From Dehalococcoidia bacterium (GTDB lineage Bacteria > Chloroflexota > Dehalococcoidia > Lucifugimonadales > SHYT01), in NCBI GenBank assembly GCA_009693055.1, contig SHYA01000008.1, positions 40,965 to 85,171 of the forward strand: DNA of 44,207 nucleotides. Direction: 5' to 3'. Shown here piece by piece: positions 7,514-15,278 of this stretch. Every line of letters begins with the position of its first letter. Position 1 is the stretch's first letter. The position numbers and the translations under genes were made by a program. Under the pieces are notes generated by a model. The model did no database searches and had not been told where the DNA came from. It saw only the letters and a list, made by a program, of their open reading frames with translations.

Positions 7514-9064
7514 ATGGGTGTCCTAGTTGTTGGGCTCCTTTCCGCCCTCGTGGCACTGGGCATTGGAGCGGGTGCTGTGTACCTGCTCCTGGGAAAGCGC
7601 CAGAACCGGAACCTGGCGGACGCGGAGGCCAAGCAGAAAGAGGCCGAAGCCAAGTCAAGCCGGGTGCTGCAGGACACGGAGGCCCAACGGAAGGCCCTCG
7701 CCCAAGAGGCCGAAGGGGTACTGCGCCAGCAGCGCGCCGCCGCCGAGGCGGAGGTGCGCGAGCAGCGCAACGAGTTGCAGCGGCAGGAACGGCGCCTCGG
7801 GAACCGTGAAGACACGCTGGACCGAAGGGCTGAGGCCTTGGAGAAGCGTGAACGCGGGACGGCCACACGCGAGCAGGAAGTTGAACAGCGGCTCGCGGAG
7901 GCGGAGGAGACCAAACGGCAGCAAGTCAAGACGCTGGAGACGATTAGCGGCCTGAGCGCCGCGGAGGCGCAGGAAGCGGTCCTGAAGCGCGCGGAAGAGG
8001 ATGCCAAGCGCGACCTCGCCCGCCAGTACTATGAGTTGCAGCAGCGCTTCAAGGACGAGGCGGACCAGAAGGGCCGCCAGCTCCTCGCCGATTCTATCCA
8101 GCGTTTGGCTTCCGACGTGGTGTCCGAGTCCACGGTTACCGTTGTCCCATTGCCCAACGATGAGATGAAAGGCCGTCTCATCGGCCGCGAAGGGCGGAAC
8201 ATTCGGGCGATAGAGCAAGCCACCGGCGTTGACCTCATCGTTGACGACACGCCGGAGGCCGTAACGATCTCGTGCTTTGACCCCGTGCGCAGAGAGATTG
8301 CACGGCTGGCGCTGACCAAGCTCATCAGCGACGGCCGCGTGCACCCCGGGCGCATTGAAGAGGCGGTGGAGAAGGCCCGCCAGGAGGTTGAGAAGGTCAT
8401 CCAGGAGGCGGGTGAGCGGGCCGCGCTGGAGGTCGGCGTCGCCGGGCTTCACCCGGAGATGATCAAGATGGTCGGACGCCTGTTCTTCCGCACCAGCTAC
8501 GGGCAGAACGTCCTCCAGCACTCCATTGAGATGGCGCTCGTTGGAGGTATGCTCGCTACTGAAGTGGGCGCCAACGTTCAGATCGTGAAGGCGGGCGCGC
8601 TGCTCCATGACGTCGGCAAGGCGCTCACCCACGAGGTGGAAGGCCCGCACGCGGAGATCGGGGCTGAGCTGGCCAAAAAGCACGGTGTGCCCGTGGCGGT
8701 GTGGACGTGCATCAAGGAGCACCACGATTCCGCGCAGACAACGTTGGAGTCGTGCCTGGTCCAGGCCGCCGACTCCATCAGCGCCGCGAGGCCCGGCGCC
8801 CGTCGCGACACCTTTGAGCGGTACGCGAAGCGCCTGGAGGAACTGGAGACCGTCGCCAGCGCATTTCCCGGTATTGAAAAAGTGTACGCCATCCAGGCGG
8901 GGCGCGAGGTGCGCATCATCGTGAAGCCGGAGCAGATTGACGACGCGGGCGCCTCCGTGATGGCCAGGGACATCGCCAAACAGGTTCAGGAGAAGCTGAC
9001 TTTCCCCGGACAGATCAAGATCGTGGTCATCCGGGAGACGCGGTCCACCGAGTTTGCTCGTTAG
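7514..9064 (+). CDS. rny: Ribonuclease Y
   Basis: A membrane-anchored endoribonuclease that starts mRNA decay. The 516-residue length fits the family. Order of parts: an N-terminal membrane helix (about 2-26), a long charged coiled coil rich in Glu, Ala and Arg (about 33-190), a KH domain with GRLIGREGRNIRAIE near residue 219, and an HD domain with HSIEMAL near 335 and HDVGK near 364. The start ATG 7514 is supported by an AAGGAG ribosome site 9 bases upstream. The stop codon TAG lies inside the left arm of a 24-base-pair hairpin. It precedes the YmdB-like phosphodiesterase gene, a pairing known in many Gram-positive-type genomes. Confidence 0.97.
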   Translation: MGVLVVGLLSALVALGIGAGAVYLLLGKRQNRNLADAEAKQKEAEAKSSRVLQDTEAQRKALAQEAEGVLRQQRAAAEAEVREQRNELQRQERRLGNREDTLDRRAEALEKRERGTATREQEVEQRLAEAEETKRQQVKTLETISGLSAAEAQEAVLKRAEEDAKRDLARQYYELQQRFKDEADQKGRQLLADSIQRLASDVVSESTVTVVPLPNDEMKGRLIGREGRNIRAIEQATGVDLIVDDTPEAVTISCFDPVRREIARLALTKLISDGRVHPGRIEEAVEKARQEVEKVIQEAGERAALEVGVAGLHPEMIKMVGRLFFRTSYGQNVLQHSIEMALVGGMLATEVGANVQIVKAGALLHDVGKALTHEVEGPHAEIGAELAKKHGVPVAVWTCIKEHHDSAQTTLESCLVQAADSISAARPGARRDTFERYAKRLEELETVASAFPGIEKVYAIQAGREVRIIVKPEQIDDAGASVMARDIAKQVQEKLTFPGQIKIVVIRETRSTEFAR

Positions 9065-9111
9065 AACGCTGGGAACCCCTTTCTATAAGAAAGGGGTTCC
9101 CAGCGTTCTAA
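9061..9111. repeat. A-type palindrome overlapping the rny stop codon
   Basis: Perfect 24-base arms (9061-9084 and 9088-9111) with loop ATA. The rny TAG at 9062-9064 is part of the left arm. A T5 run follows ten bases downstream, so this can act as an intrinsic terminator. It is the left member of an inward-facing A/B pair. Confidence 0.9.
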
Positions 9112-9196
9112 CCGAAGAATTTTTCTCGCTTCACCGGGCATCGGAGAAGTAAAACTTGTTCTCCGGCATCAACAAATAAAAGTTTCTGGAAAGGGA

Positions 9197-9230
9197 TTGG
9201 GGAAACCTCTTTGCAAAGAGGTTTCCCCAA
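9197..9230. repeat. B-type palindrome before the YmdB-like gene
   Basis: A perfect 34-base palindrome with the core AACCTCTTTGCAAAGAGGTT and the flank AAGTTTCTGGAAAGGG on its left. It ends 18 bases before the GTG of the next gene, close to the ribosome site GGGAGG (9239-9244). Confidence 0.9.
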
Positions 9231-9248
9231 AGTCCTCCTGGGAGGCCC

Positions 9249-10019
9249 GTGCGTATTCTGATGATCGGCGACGTGGTTGGACGCCCAGGACGCAGGGCGG
9301 TAGAGGCCTTCGTGCCGTCACTGCGGAACAAGCACGGCGTTGACCTCGTCATCGCGAACGGGGAAAACGTCGCGGGCGGCTTCGGCATCACCCTTGAGAC
9401 CACCAAGGAGTTGTTGCGCGCCGGCGTTGACGTCATCACGACCGGCAACCACATCTGGGACCAGCGTGAGATGATCCCGCATCTGGACGACCCCGCGTGG
9501 CCCGTTGTGCGGCCCGCAAACTACCCGCCGGGGGCGCCGGGACGCGGCTACGTAGTCTCGCGCGGCGTCCTGGTGATCAACCTTATGGGCCGCGTCTTCA
9601 TGGAGGCGCTGGACTGCCCGTTCCGCACGTTTGACCGGCTCCTTCAGGAGATCCCGTCTCCGCCCAAGGTCGTCGTCGTTGACTTTCACGCCGAGGCCAC
9701 GTCTGAGAAGCAGGCGATGGCGTGGTACCTGGACGGACGTGTCAGCGTCGTCGCCGGGACGCACACCCACGTGCCGACCGCGGACCCCCGCGTGCTACCG
9801 AAGGGCACCGCCGCCGTGACCGACGTGGGCATGGCCGGGCCCTCGCTCTCCATCCTGGGCATGACGCCGGAGTCCGTGCTCCAGAAGTTCCTCACGCAAA
9901 CGCCGAGGCGCTTCACAGTGGCGGAGGGCCCCATCAAGCTGAACGCCGTCCTCGTGGACGTGGACGAGACGACCGGCAGGGCGCGCTCCATTGTCCGCGT
10001 GGACCAGGAAGGCGAGTGA
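9249..10019 (+). CDS. YmdB-like cyclic-nucleotide phosphodiesterase (TIGR00282 metallophosphoesterase)
   Basis: A 256-residue calcineurin-type metallophosphoesterase. Bacillus YmdB hydrolyses cyclic nucleotides and affects development and motility; the present substrate is not shown. Metal-ligand motifs in order are IGDVVGRPGR, NGENVAGGFG, TTGNHIWD, VDFHAEATSEK and GTHTHVPTAD. GTG 9249 has GGGAGG a few bases upstream and gives the standard N-terminus MRILMIGD. Its stop overlaps the next start as TGATG, so the PHP gene is probably translationally coupled. The rny neighbour is a common context for this family. Confidence 0.93.
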   Translation: MRILMIGDVVGRPGRRAVEAFVPSLRNKHGVDLVIANGENVAGGFGITLETTKELLRAGVDVITTGNHIWDQREMIPHLDDPAWPVVRPANYPPGAPGRGYVVSRGVLVINLMGRVFMEALDCPFRTFDRLLQEIPSPPKVVVVDFHAEATSEKQAMAWYLDGRVSVVAGTHTHVPTADPRVLPKGTAAVTDVGMAGPSLSILGMTPESVLQKFLTQTPRRFTVAEGPIKLNAVLVDVDETTGRARSIVRVDQEGE

Positions 10020-10912
10020 TGCCGCTTGCCGAGGTTGACCTGCACTTGCACACCACCGCCTCGGATGGCAGGTTGACTCCCCGGCAGCTCGTGCAGCTCC
10101 TTGTCAAGAATGGCGTCCGGTACGCAGCCATCACCGACCACGACACCACCGCAGGTCTGGCCGAGGCGTTTGATGAGGCACGCCTGCACCCGTCTCTGAC
10201 GCTGGTGCCGGGGGTTGAGTTCTCCTGTGACCTGCCGGGCGGCGAGGTGCACCTGCTGGGGCTGTTCATTGACTACCAGGACCCGGCGCTCCAGCAGCAG
10301 CTTGAGCACGCGCGTGACGACCGCGAGGGCCGCGCGAAGCGGATCGTGGAGAAACTGAGGGAGATTGGATTCCCGGTGGAGTGGGAGCAGGTGATCCGCA
10401 TCGCCGGCGACGCGTCCATCGGAAGGCCGCACATCGCCCTGGCGATGATGGAGCGCGGCTACGTGACCACCACCGACGAGGCCTTTGAGCGATTCTTAGG
10501 CCGGAACGGCCCCGCCTACACCGACCGAGAGAAACTGACCGCAGAAGAGGCCATCCAGCGCGTGCTGAAGTACCGGGGCGTGCCGGTGCTCGCCCACCCC
10601 ACGTTCACCGTGGGCGTGGAGCGGCTGCTGCCTGGGATGTGCGCTGCGGGGCTGGCGGGCATGGAGGTCTTTTACAAGGGCTACGCGCCGGACACCGTTG
10701 GCTGGCTGCTGGCGCTGGCGCGCCGCAACAACTTGCTGCCGTCGGGCGGCAGCGACTACCACGCGCTGCCCGGCCACGGTGAGGTGCTTCCAGGCACGGT
10801 GGGGCCGCCGGTGGCGGTCTTTCGCCAGCTTGAAGCGCTTGCCGCCAAGCGTCGCGAGAACGCAGGCCGTGCAGCCGCGCTAGGCAAGCTATTGGGAAAC
10901 CTCTTTGCATAG
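10019..10912 (+). CDS. PHP-domain phosphoesterase / 5'-3' exonuclease (RNase AM/YciV type)
   Basis: A 297-residue stand-alone PHP protein. The N-terminal metal site is H9-L-H11 in DLHLHTTASDG, followed by ITDHDT, a PGVEFS strand, VHLLGLFID, GRPHIALAM, VLAHP and GGSDYHAL. Relatives trim short RNA or nucleotide 3',5'-bisphosphates. ATG 10019 overlaps the previous stop by one base; the longer open frame upstream lies in the neighbour and is rejected. Odd: the last six residues (LGNLFA) and the TAG are encoded by a B-type palindrome, so the natural C-terminus was probably altered by that element. Confidence 0.9.
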   Translation: MPLAEVDLHLHTTASDGRLTPRQLVQLLVKNGVRYAAITDHDTTAGLAEAFDEARLHPSLTLVPGVEFSCDLPGGEVHLLGLFIDYQDPALQQQLEHARDDREGRAKRIVEKLREIGFPVEWEQVIRIAGDASIGRPHIALAMMERGYVTTTDEAFERFLGRNGPAYTDREKLTAEEAIQRVLKYRGVPVLAHPTFTVGVERLLPGMCAAGLAGMEVFYKGYAPDTVGWLLALARRNNLLPSGGSDYHALPGHGEVLPGTVGPPVAVFRQLEALAAKRRENAGRAAALGKLLGNLFA

Positions 10913-10923
10913 AGGTTTCCCAA
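10892..10923. repeat. B-type palindrome overlapping the PHP gene stop
   Basis: A 32-base near-perfect palindrome (one mismatched pair near the centre). The TAG of the PHP gene (10910-10912) is at its centre. The flank on the right, CCAGAAAATTTT, is the reverse complement type of the B flank. It pairs with the A-type element at 10982. Confidence 0.88.
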
Positions 10924-10981
10924 ACCGTTCCAGAAAATTTTGCCATAAGCTACTACAAACTGTCGGTTCTTTTGGGAGAGT

Positions 10982-11017
10982 CTGAGAACGCTTTTCTTGA
11001 AAGAAAAGGGTTCTCAG
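10982..11017. repeat. A-type palindrome before plsY
   Basis: Arms CTGAGAACGCTTTTCTT and AAGAAAAGGGTTCTCAG around GA, with one mismatch. The left flank resembles the A flank (TTCTTTTGGGAGAG). It is the right member of a B/A pair that fills the gap before plsY. Confidence 0.85.
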
Positions 11018-11054
11018 CGTAGCTCGTGATGTTATCAGATAGGCCCAAACACTC

Positions 11055-11753
11055 ATGAACGCTTGGTGGGTGACCGCCCTCATCGCCTTAGGCGCATACC
11101 TGTGGGGCGCCTTCCCAACGTCGTACGTGCTCCTCCGCCTGACGCGCGGGATAGACATCCGCAAGACGGGGTCGGGCAACGTCGGCTCCACCAACCTCAT
11201 GGCCCACATGGGCGTGAAGGTCGGGATAGCGGTCGGCACGTTTGACTGCCTGGTGAAGGGCACGCTGCCGGTGGCCCTCACACGCGCGTTCGGCCTGCCG
11301 CACGAGGCGCAGGTTGCGGTCGGCCTCGCGGCGATCGCGGGGCACAACTGGTCGCCGTACATCGGCTTCACGGGCGGGCGCGGCATAGCCGTGGCGATTG
11401 GCGCGATCTTTGGGTTCCTGGCGTGGCGCGAGTCGCTGATCCTCATCATCGTCGCCGGGGTTGTCGGGCGCGCCGTCACCAAGCAGCTCGCGCTGTGGAT
11501 GGGCATCGCCATCGCCCTGCTTGCGCCCGTGTCCCTTTTGACCGACGCTCCGACGTACCTGGTGTGGTTTGACCTGGGCTTTCTGTCCATAGCGACGGCC
11601 AAGCGGCTCACCGCCAACTGGGAGCGACCATGGCCCGGCGAGCCGCTGTACCGCGTCTTCTGGTTCCGTCTGGTGTACGACCGCGACATCGCCGACCACG
11701 CCGCGTGGGTCACGCGTGGTGTCGCCAAGCCCTGGGTGCCGCCGACGAACTGA
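11055..11753 (+). CDS. plsY: Acyl-phosphate:glycerol-3-phosphate acyltransferase PlsY
   Basis: An integral membrane enzyme making lysophosphatidic acid from acyl-phosphate, the first acylation in phospholipid synthesis. At 232 residues it is slightly longer than the usual 200 or so because of a C-terminal tail. Several hydrophobic helices alternate with the conserved loops: motif 1 as GSGNVGSTN and motif 2 as GHNWSPYIGFTGGRGIA. The third loop is less clear. ATG 11055 gives a standard N-terminus (AYLWGAFPTSYVL). It lies between the A/B palindrome pair and the promoter of the GreA-like gene. Confidence 0.93.
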   Translation: MNAWWVTALIALGAYLWGAFPTSYVLLRLTRGIDIRKTGSGNVGSTNLMAHMGVKVGIAVGTFDCLVKGTLPVALTRAFGLPHEAQVAVGLAAIAGHNWSPYIGFTGGRGIAVAIGAIFGFLAWRESLILIIVAGVVGRAVTKQLALWMGIAIALLAPVSLLTDAPTYLVWFDLGFLSIATAKRLTANWERPWPGEPLYRVFWFRLVYDRDIADHAAWVTRGVAKPWVPPTN

Positions 11754-11811
11754 AGGCGCCTTCTTTCCAAAGGGCCGAGCAAGGCCCGACTCCGCGCGCG
11801 GAGCGCCGACA

Positions 11812-11841
11812 TTGACACAGTGCGACGGGATTCGTTAGACT
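11812..11841 (+). promoter_or_regulatory. Sigma-A-type promoter of the GreA-like gene
   Basis: TTGACA (11812-11817, perfect -35), an 18-base spacer and TAGACT (11836-11841, 4 of 6). Predicted transcription starts near 11848, which rules out the upstream GTG at 11820 as start of the next gene and disfavours ATG 11844. Confidence 0.75.
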
Positions 11842-11867
11842 GGATGGTAGCCACCTTGATAATAGGT

Positions 11868-12680
11868 GTGACCACTTTGGTGCAGCAAAATCCCTTCACC
11901 CTTGATTTCGCGGTATCTTCCTTCCTCCAAAATATTTCCAACCCCGGCCCCGACGCGCAGCAGGAGGTCAACAACCTGCTACGCTGGTTCGGGCGGGAGG
12001 CGCCTGTGTCCGGCCTGACGCCGCGCGACATTGAAGAGTACTGCGCCCTCGTGGGGACCAACGGCGAGGACACCGCCTCGCGCCGCATCAAGGTCATCCG
12101 CCAGTTCTTCACCTTTGCCGACGAGAACGCGGAGCTGAGCGTTAAGCTGGCGCCGCACGTCAAGCTCAGGCGAGCCAGCAGGCCCCAGAGGCGGGGCGTC
12201 AAGAAGCAGCCGAGGGAACACGCCCGCCTCACGCCGGAAGGCCACGCGCGAATGCGCGAGCGCCTTGCGGTGCTGCAAGAGGAGATGGTCCTCGTCGCCG
12301 ATGACATCAAGAGGGCCGCCGCGGACAAGGACGTTCGGGAGAACGCACCGCTGGAGGCCGCGCGCCAGCACCAGGGCCAGGTCATGGCCCAGATCCGGGA
12401 GATTGAGTCCACGCTGGACAACGCCGAGGTCATGAGTGAGCTGACCAGAGTCGCGAGCGCCCGCGTGCGCCACGGAAGCCGCGTCACGCTCAGGGAGCTG
12501 GCCACGGAGCGCGAGATCGCGTACCAGCTCGTTGACCCCACCGAGGTGAACCCGCTTGGCGGGAGGATATCCTCGTCCTCACCGGTAGGTCGCGCGCTGA
12601 TGGAGCACATGGTTGGCGACGAGATCTCCGTGACCAGCCCCAGGGGCGCCATCAAGTACCGCATCGTGCTCATAGCGTAA
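11868..12680 (+). CDS. GreA/GreB-type elongation factor with an N-terminal core-binding (integrase SAM-like) domain
   Basis: Rescues backtracked RNA polymerase by stimulating transcript cleavage. The C-terminal two thirds is a Gre protein: a coiled coil from LTPEGHARMRERL, with tip residues KDVRENAPLEAAR (the acidic pair kept), then an FKBP-like domain ending SPRGAIKYRIVLIA. The first 90 or so residues (FTLDFAVSSFLQNIS, LRWFGRE, LTPRDIEEYCALV, SRRIKVIRQFFTFADE) look like the core-binding domain of tyrosine recombinases, absent from ordinary Gre factors of about 158 residues. A promoter ending at 11841 argues against GTG 11820 and favours GTG 11868; GTG 11880 is also possible. I recall similar fusions in Dehalococcoidia but cannot check. 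The start has moderate confidence. Confidence 0.85.
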   Translation: MTTLVQQNPFTLDFAVSSFLQNISNPGPDAQQEVNNLLRWFGREAPVSGLTPRDIEEYCALVGTNGEDTASRRIKVIRQFFTFADENAELSVKLAPHVKLRRASRPQRRGVKKQPREHARLTPEGHARMRERLAVLQEEMVLVADDIKRAAADKDVRENAPLEAARQHQGQVMAQIREIESTLDNAEVMSELTRVASARVRHGSRVTLRELATEREIAYQLVDPTEVNPLGGRISSSSPVGRALMEHMVGDEISVTSPRGAIKYRIVLIA

Positions 12681-12712
12681 TCAGCGGCCGTGAGCAATGG
12701 TTTGGACGTGTG

Positions 12713-12728
12713 ACTTGTCGCCAGACAA
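12713..12728 (+). terminator. Weak hairpin after the GreA-like gene
   Basis: CTTGTC-GCCA-GACAAG followed by CCTCTTT. Short stem and poor T run, so only a possible terminator. Confidence 0.3.
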
Positions 12729-12827
12729 GCCTCTTTGGGGCCAGTTGGAACCTCAGCAAAGGATGCCGGTGAGACTCATGGACTGCGCTCGTTTTTCTCT
12801 CCGCGCAAGGCGTGGAGGGCGAAGCAT

Positions 12828-14114
12828 ATGACCGCGCTTTCCTGGCGCGGCGGCGCGCCAGGTATAAACAGAAACTGGCTCCTCATCGCCCTCATGGTCC
12901 TGCTGGGGCTCCCGGCGGGCATACTGCGCATCGTTGACCTCGCGGGCGGCGGAGTGCACCTCGGCCCGGGGCTGACGGTTCTCGTCTTCGGCGGTGGCAT
13001 CATCGTCGCGGCCTTCCTGATCTCCTGGGCGGGCGAGGCGGCCCAAAGAGACGTGAGCCAGACCCTTGCGCTGGCCTTCTTGGCGCTCATCGCGGTGCTC
13101 CCCGAGTACTCCGTCGACCTGTACCTTGCCTGGCAGGCCGGCCAGGACCCAACCGGGCCGTACGTCCACTTCGCGACGGCAAACATGACGGGGGCGAACC
13201 GGCTCTTGCTGGGCCTGGGCTGGCCTATGGTCGCCATTCTGTTTTGGTTCAAGCGACGCAGGGGGTTGCAGCTTGAGCGCGGCATCTCGCTGGAGTTGCT
13301 GTTTCTTGCGATAGCGGGCCTCTACGCGCTGACGATCCCGTTCAAGGGAGGCATCGCCCTGTGGGATGGCGCGATTCTGATGGGGCTGTTTTGCGCTTAC
13401 ATCTGGCTCAGCAGCAAGACGGAGCACCTGGAACCCGAGCTGATAGGCCCGGCGGCGGTGCTGGGCAACTTGCGCACGTCACGACGGCGGACCGTGGTGG
13501 TCTCGCTGTTCGTGTACTGCGCTCTGATCATCCTGGCCTGCGCGGAGCCCTTCGCCGAAGGCCTGCTCGAGGCGGGGCGAGGGCTGGGCATAGACGAGTT
13601 CATCATGATCCAGTGGGTGGCGCCGCTCGCCTCCGAGACGCCTGAGATGCTCATCGCGATAATCTTTGCGCTCAGGGGACAGGCCGCCGCCGCTGGATCC
13701 GTCCTCATCTCCGCCATGGTCAACCAGTGGACGTTGCTCATCGGGAGCTTGCCCGTGGTGTACTCGCTCTCGCTGGGCGACATCACCCTCAAGGGACTTC
13801 CGTTGGACGCGCGGCAGGCGGAGGAGGTATGGCTCACGGCGGCTCAGGGGGTCTTTGGGGTGGCCCTGCTGCTGCGAAGGAGCCTGGGGGGCCTGGCCGG
13901 TGCCACGCTGCTGCTGATGTGGGCGAGTCAACTCGCCGTCACCGGCGCCGCTGCGCGATGGGGCTATGTGGGGAGCTACCTGGGCTTCTCCGTAGGGCTG
14001 CTGCTCTTTGACCGCACCCGGCTGAGGTCGGCGGGGCGGCTGGTGCCGGAGGTGCTGGATATCTTCCGGCGGCCCAAGGTCCCCAACGCCGAGGAGCACG
14101 AGAAGGAGCGCTGA
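12828..14114 (+). CDS. Sodium/calcium exchanger-family membrane transporter
   Basis: A 428-residue protein with about 10-11 hydrophobic helices and two alpha-repeats of the Na_Ca_ex family. The first repeat reads AVLPEYSVDLYLAWQAG followed by ATANMTGANRLLLGLG; the second reads ASETPEMLIAIIFALRG followed by LISAMVNQWTLLIGSLP. The usual GxS/TxPE and GNxxGSN motifs are therefore altered (LPEYS and TGAN; SETPE and NQWT), but the key acidic residues are kept. The transported ion is uncertain. ATG 12828 has a GGAGGG site 8 bases upstream; the longer frame from 12735 lacks one. A linker after the fifth helix carries TEHLEPEL. It is convergent with bioY. Confidence 0.85.
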   Translation: MTALSWRGGAPGINRNWLLIALMVLLGLPAGILRIVDLAGGGVHLGPGLTVLVFGGGIIVAAFLISWAGEAAQRDVSQTLALAFLALIAVLPEYSVDLYLAWQAGQDPTGPYVHFATANMTGANRLLLGLGWPMVAILFWFKRRRGLQLERGISLELLFLAIAGLYALTIPFKGGIALWDGAILMGLFCAYIWLSSKTEHLEPELIGPAAVLGNLRTSRRRTVVVSLFVYCALIILACAEPFAEGLLEAGRGLGIDEFIMIQWVAPLASETPEMLIAIIFALRGQAAAAGSVLISAMVNQWTLLIGSLPVVYSLSLGDITLKGLPLDARQAEEVWLTAAQGVFGVALLLRRSLGGLAGATLLLMWASQLAVTGAAARWGYVGSYLGFSVGLLLFDRTRLRSAGRLVPEVLDIFRRPKVPNAEEHEKER

Positions 14115-14126
14115 AGCCAGGTTACG

Positions 14127-14161
14127 CCTGGGAACCCCTTTCTGAAGAAGGGGTTCCCAGG
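14127..14161. terminator. A-type palindrome with T run after the exchanger gene
   Basis: Fourteen-base arms CCTGGGAACCCCTT and AAGGGGTTCCCAGG, followed by the flank CCCTCCTCAAAGACTTTTTC, whose T5 run makes a plausible intrinsic terminator. It is the left member of an A/B pair ending at 14499. Confidence 0.8.
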
Positions 14162-14281
14162 CCCTCCTCAAAGACTTTTTCTCCTTATTCTTGACGCTGT
14201 CTGTTTGCGCTCTAACGACACGACAATACAGGTAGGATTTACACAGTTGGAAACATCAGACTTGAGGGAGTAGCTTTATCC

Positions 14282-14403
14282 CCGCCATTCTGAGCCCATT
14301 CGCTTCGCTCTGGGTGAACTCCGCGAAGAATCTCTCCAGGTATCTGGGCGGGTGACGAAACGTGGGGAGATTCCTCGGGCGCTCCGCTCCCTCAGAATGG
14401 CGG
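14282..14403. mobile_element. MITE-like repeat, copy 1
   Basis: Terminal inverted repeats CCGCCATTCTGAG and CTCAGAATGGCGG enclose 122 bases. The interior shares AGAATCTC, GGTATCTGGGCGGGT and ACGAAACGTG with copy 2 at 19230-19373; similarity continues for about 30 bases past the right end. It carries no coding capacity. It lies between the two palindromes of an A/B pair, so it may be a nested insertion. The right arm is shorter than in copy 2. Confidence 0.8.
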
Positions 14404-14467
14404 CGATGAGGATGGGCTGACCCGGCAACCGTAACTTCCTAACAGGTCAAGAGTTTCTAGGAAGGGC

Positions 14468-14499
14468 CTGGGGAACCCTCTTGCAAGAGGGTTCCCCAG
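14468..14499. terminator. B-type palindrome after bioY
   Basis: A perfect 32-base palindrome with the core CCCTCTTGCAAGAGGG. It lies downstream of bioY (minus strand, ends 14547) and can terminate it. The flank GTTTCTAGGAAGGG lies on the left. Confidence 0.8.
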
Positions 14500-14546
14500 A
14501 TTCGTTGTTGAGCTACCCTCCTCCCCTTCCGGGAAGGGACCAGCGG

Positions 14547-15278
14547 TTAGGCGCCTCCGTCCTGCGGCTTTCTCCAGCGCTGCACCAGCGCCCACGCCGC
14601 GGGCAGGGTCGCGGAGGCGAGCAGCAGCTTCATCAGGTCGCCGACAATGAACGGGTACAGACCGCCCACGAGCGTCTTGCTCCACGTTCCGGCGCCCGGG
14701 ATGAGATCCGCCAGCGGCTTGCCCGCCACGGGATGGACCCACCCGCTGCCGATCAAATACGCAAGCCAGAGCAGCCCAGGCACGTACACCGCAATGTTGC
14801 CCAGTAGCATCCCCAGGTGCACCCACGGCTTGCGGTCCCACTGCCGGTGCTGGGCCAGGTAGCCGACGATGGCGGCGGCGAGGATGAAGCCGACGATGTA
14901 CCCGCTGCTGGAGATGTCCCACGGGAACGCGTGCGTGCCCTTCCAGGGCAAAATGAAGTGGACGTCCCACGAGCCGGTCACGCCTGGGTTGCCCGGCGCG
15001 TACACCGGCATCATGAAGCCCGCGAGCATGTAGATGGCCAGCGCTCCCGCGCCCCGCCACATGCCCAGCGCGCCGCCGGCCACCAGCACGCCGAACGTCT
15101 GGCCCGTGATGGGCACCGTCGTCCAGGGCAGGCGGATGGCGACCTGCGCGCAGAGTGCCACGAAGCCCGCGAAGCCGACTATGAGGGCCACGTCGCGGGC
15201 CAGGACGGCGGTGCGGCCGCCTGTGCGGATCCTGGGAAACACCGCGTCGGCGAGGGTAATAGCGCCCGACTGTTGCAC
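14547..15278 (-). CDS. bioY: BioY-family biotin (vitamin) uptake protein
   Basis: The S component of an energy-coupling-factor transporter for biotin, in the cytoplasmic membrane. It has 243 residues with six hydrophobic segments. Family marks are RLPWTTVPITGQTFGVLVAGGALG, here in two parts, then GMWRGAGALAIYMLAGFMMPVYA and SSSGYIVGFILAAAIVG. ECF ATPase and transmembrane genes are not in the window, so it may act alone or with a shared module. GTG 15278 has AGGAGGT four bases upstream, so the longer frame is rejected. A strong promoter lies upstream. No biotin-repressor site is recognised. Confidence 0.92.
   Translation of the reverse strand: MQQSGAITLADAVFPRIRTGGRTAVLARDVALIVGFAGFVALCAQVAIRLPWTTVPITGQTFGVLVAGGALGMWRGAGALAIYMLAGFMMPVYAPGNPGVTGSWDVHFILPWKGTHAFPWDISSSGYIVGFILAAAIVGYLAQHRQWDRKPWVHLGMLLGNIAVYVPGLLWLAYLIGSGWVHPVAGKPLADLIPGAGTWSKTLVGGLYPFIVGDLMKLLLASATLPAAWALVQRWRKPQDGGA

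Larger units (their letters stand above)
14115..14546. other. Non-coding interval between the exchanger and bioY
   Basis: A 432-base gap between convergent genes. It holds the A-type palindrome (14127-14161), an AT-richer stretch, the MITE-like copy (14282-14403) and the B-type palindrome (14468-14499). No gene is recognised in it. Confidence 0.7.

Noticed and set aside
10889-12697. A 602-codon open frame on the minus strand opposite plsY and the GreA-like gene
   Set aside because: A by-product of high GC; low-complexity Ser/Arg-rich translation without family features, lying across two well-supported genes.
12735-12800. Sequence resembling the core of a cobalamin riboswitch (GCCGGTGAGACTC...GGACTG) before the exchanger gene
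   Set aside because: Only the GGTG-GA-TC like stretch fits; the conserved B12 box and the rest of the fold were not found, and the gene is not a cobalamin target.
12735-12827. Longer N-terminus for the exchanger
   Set aside because: ATG 12828 has a strong ribosome site at the right distance and the upstream codons are unlike a transporter N-terminus.
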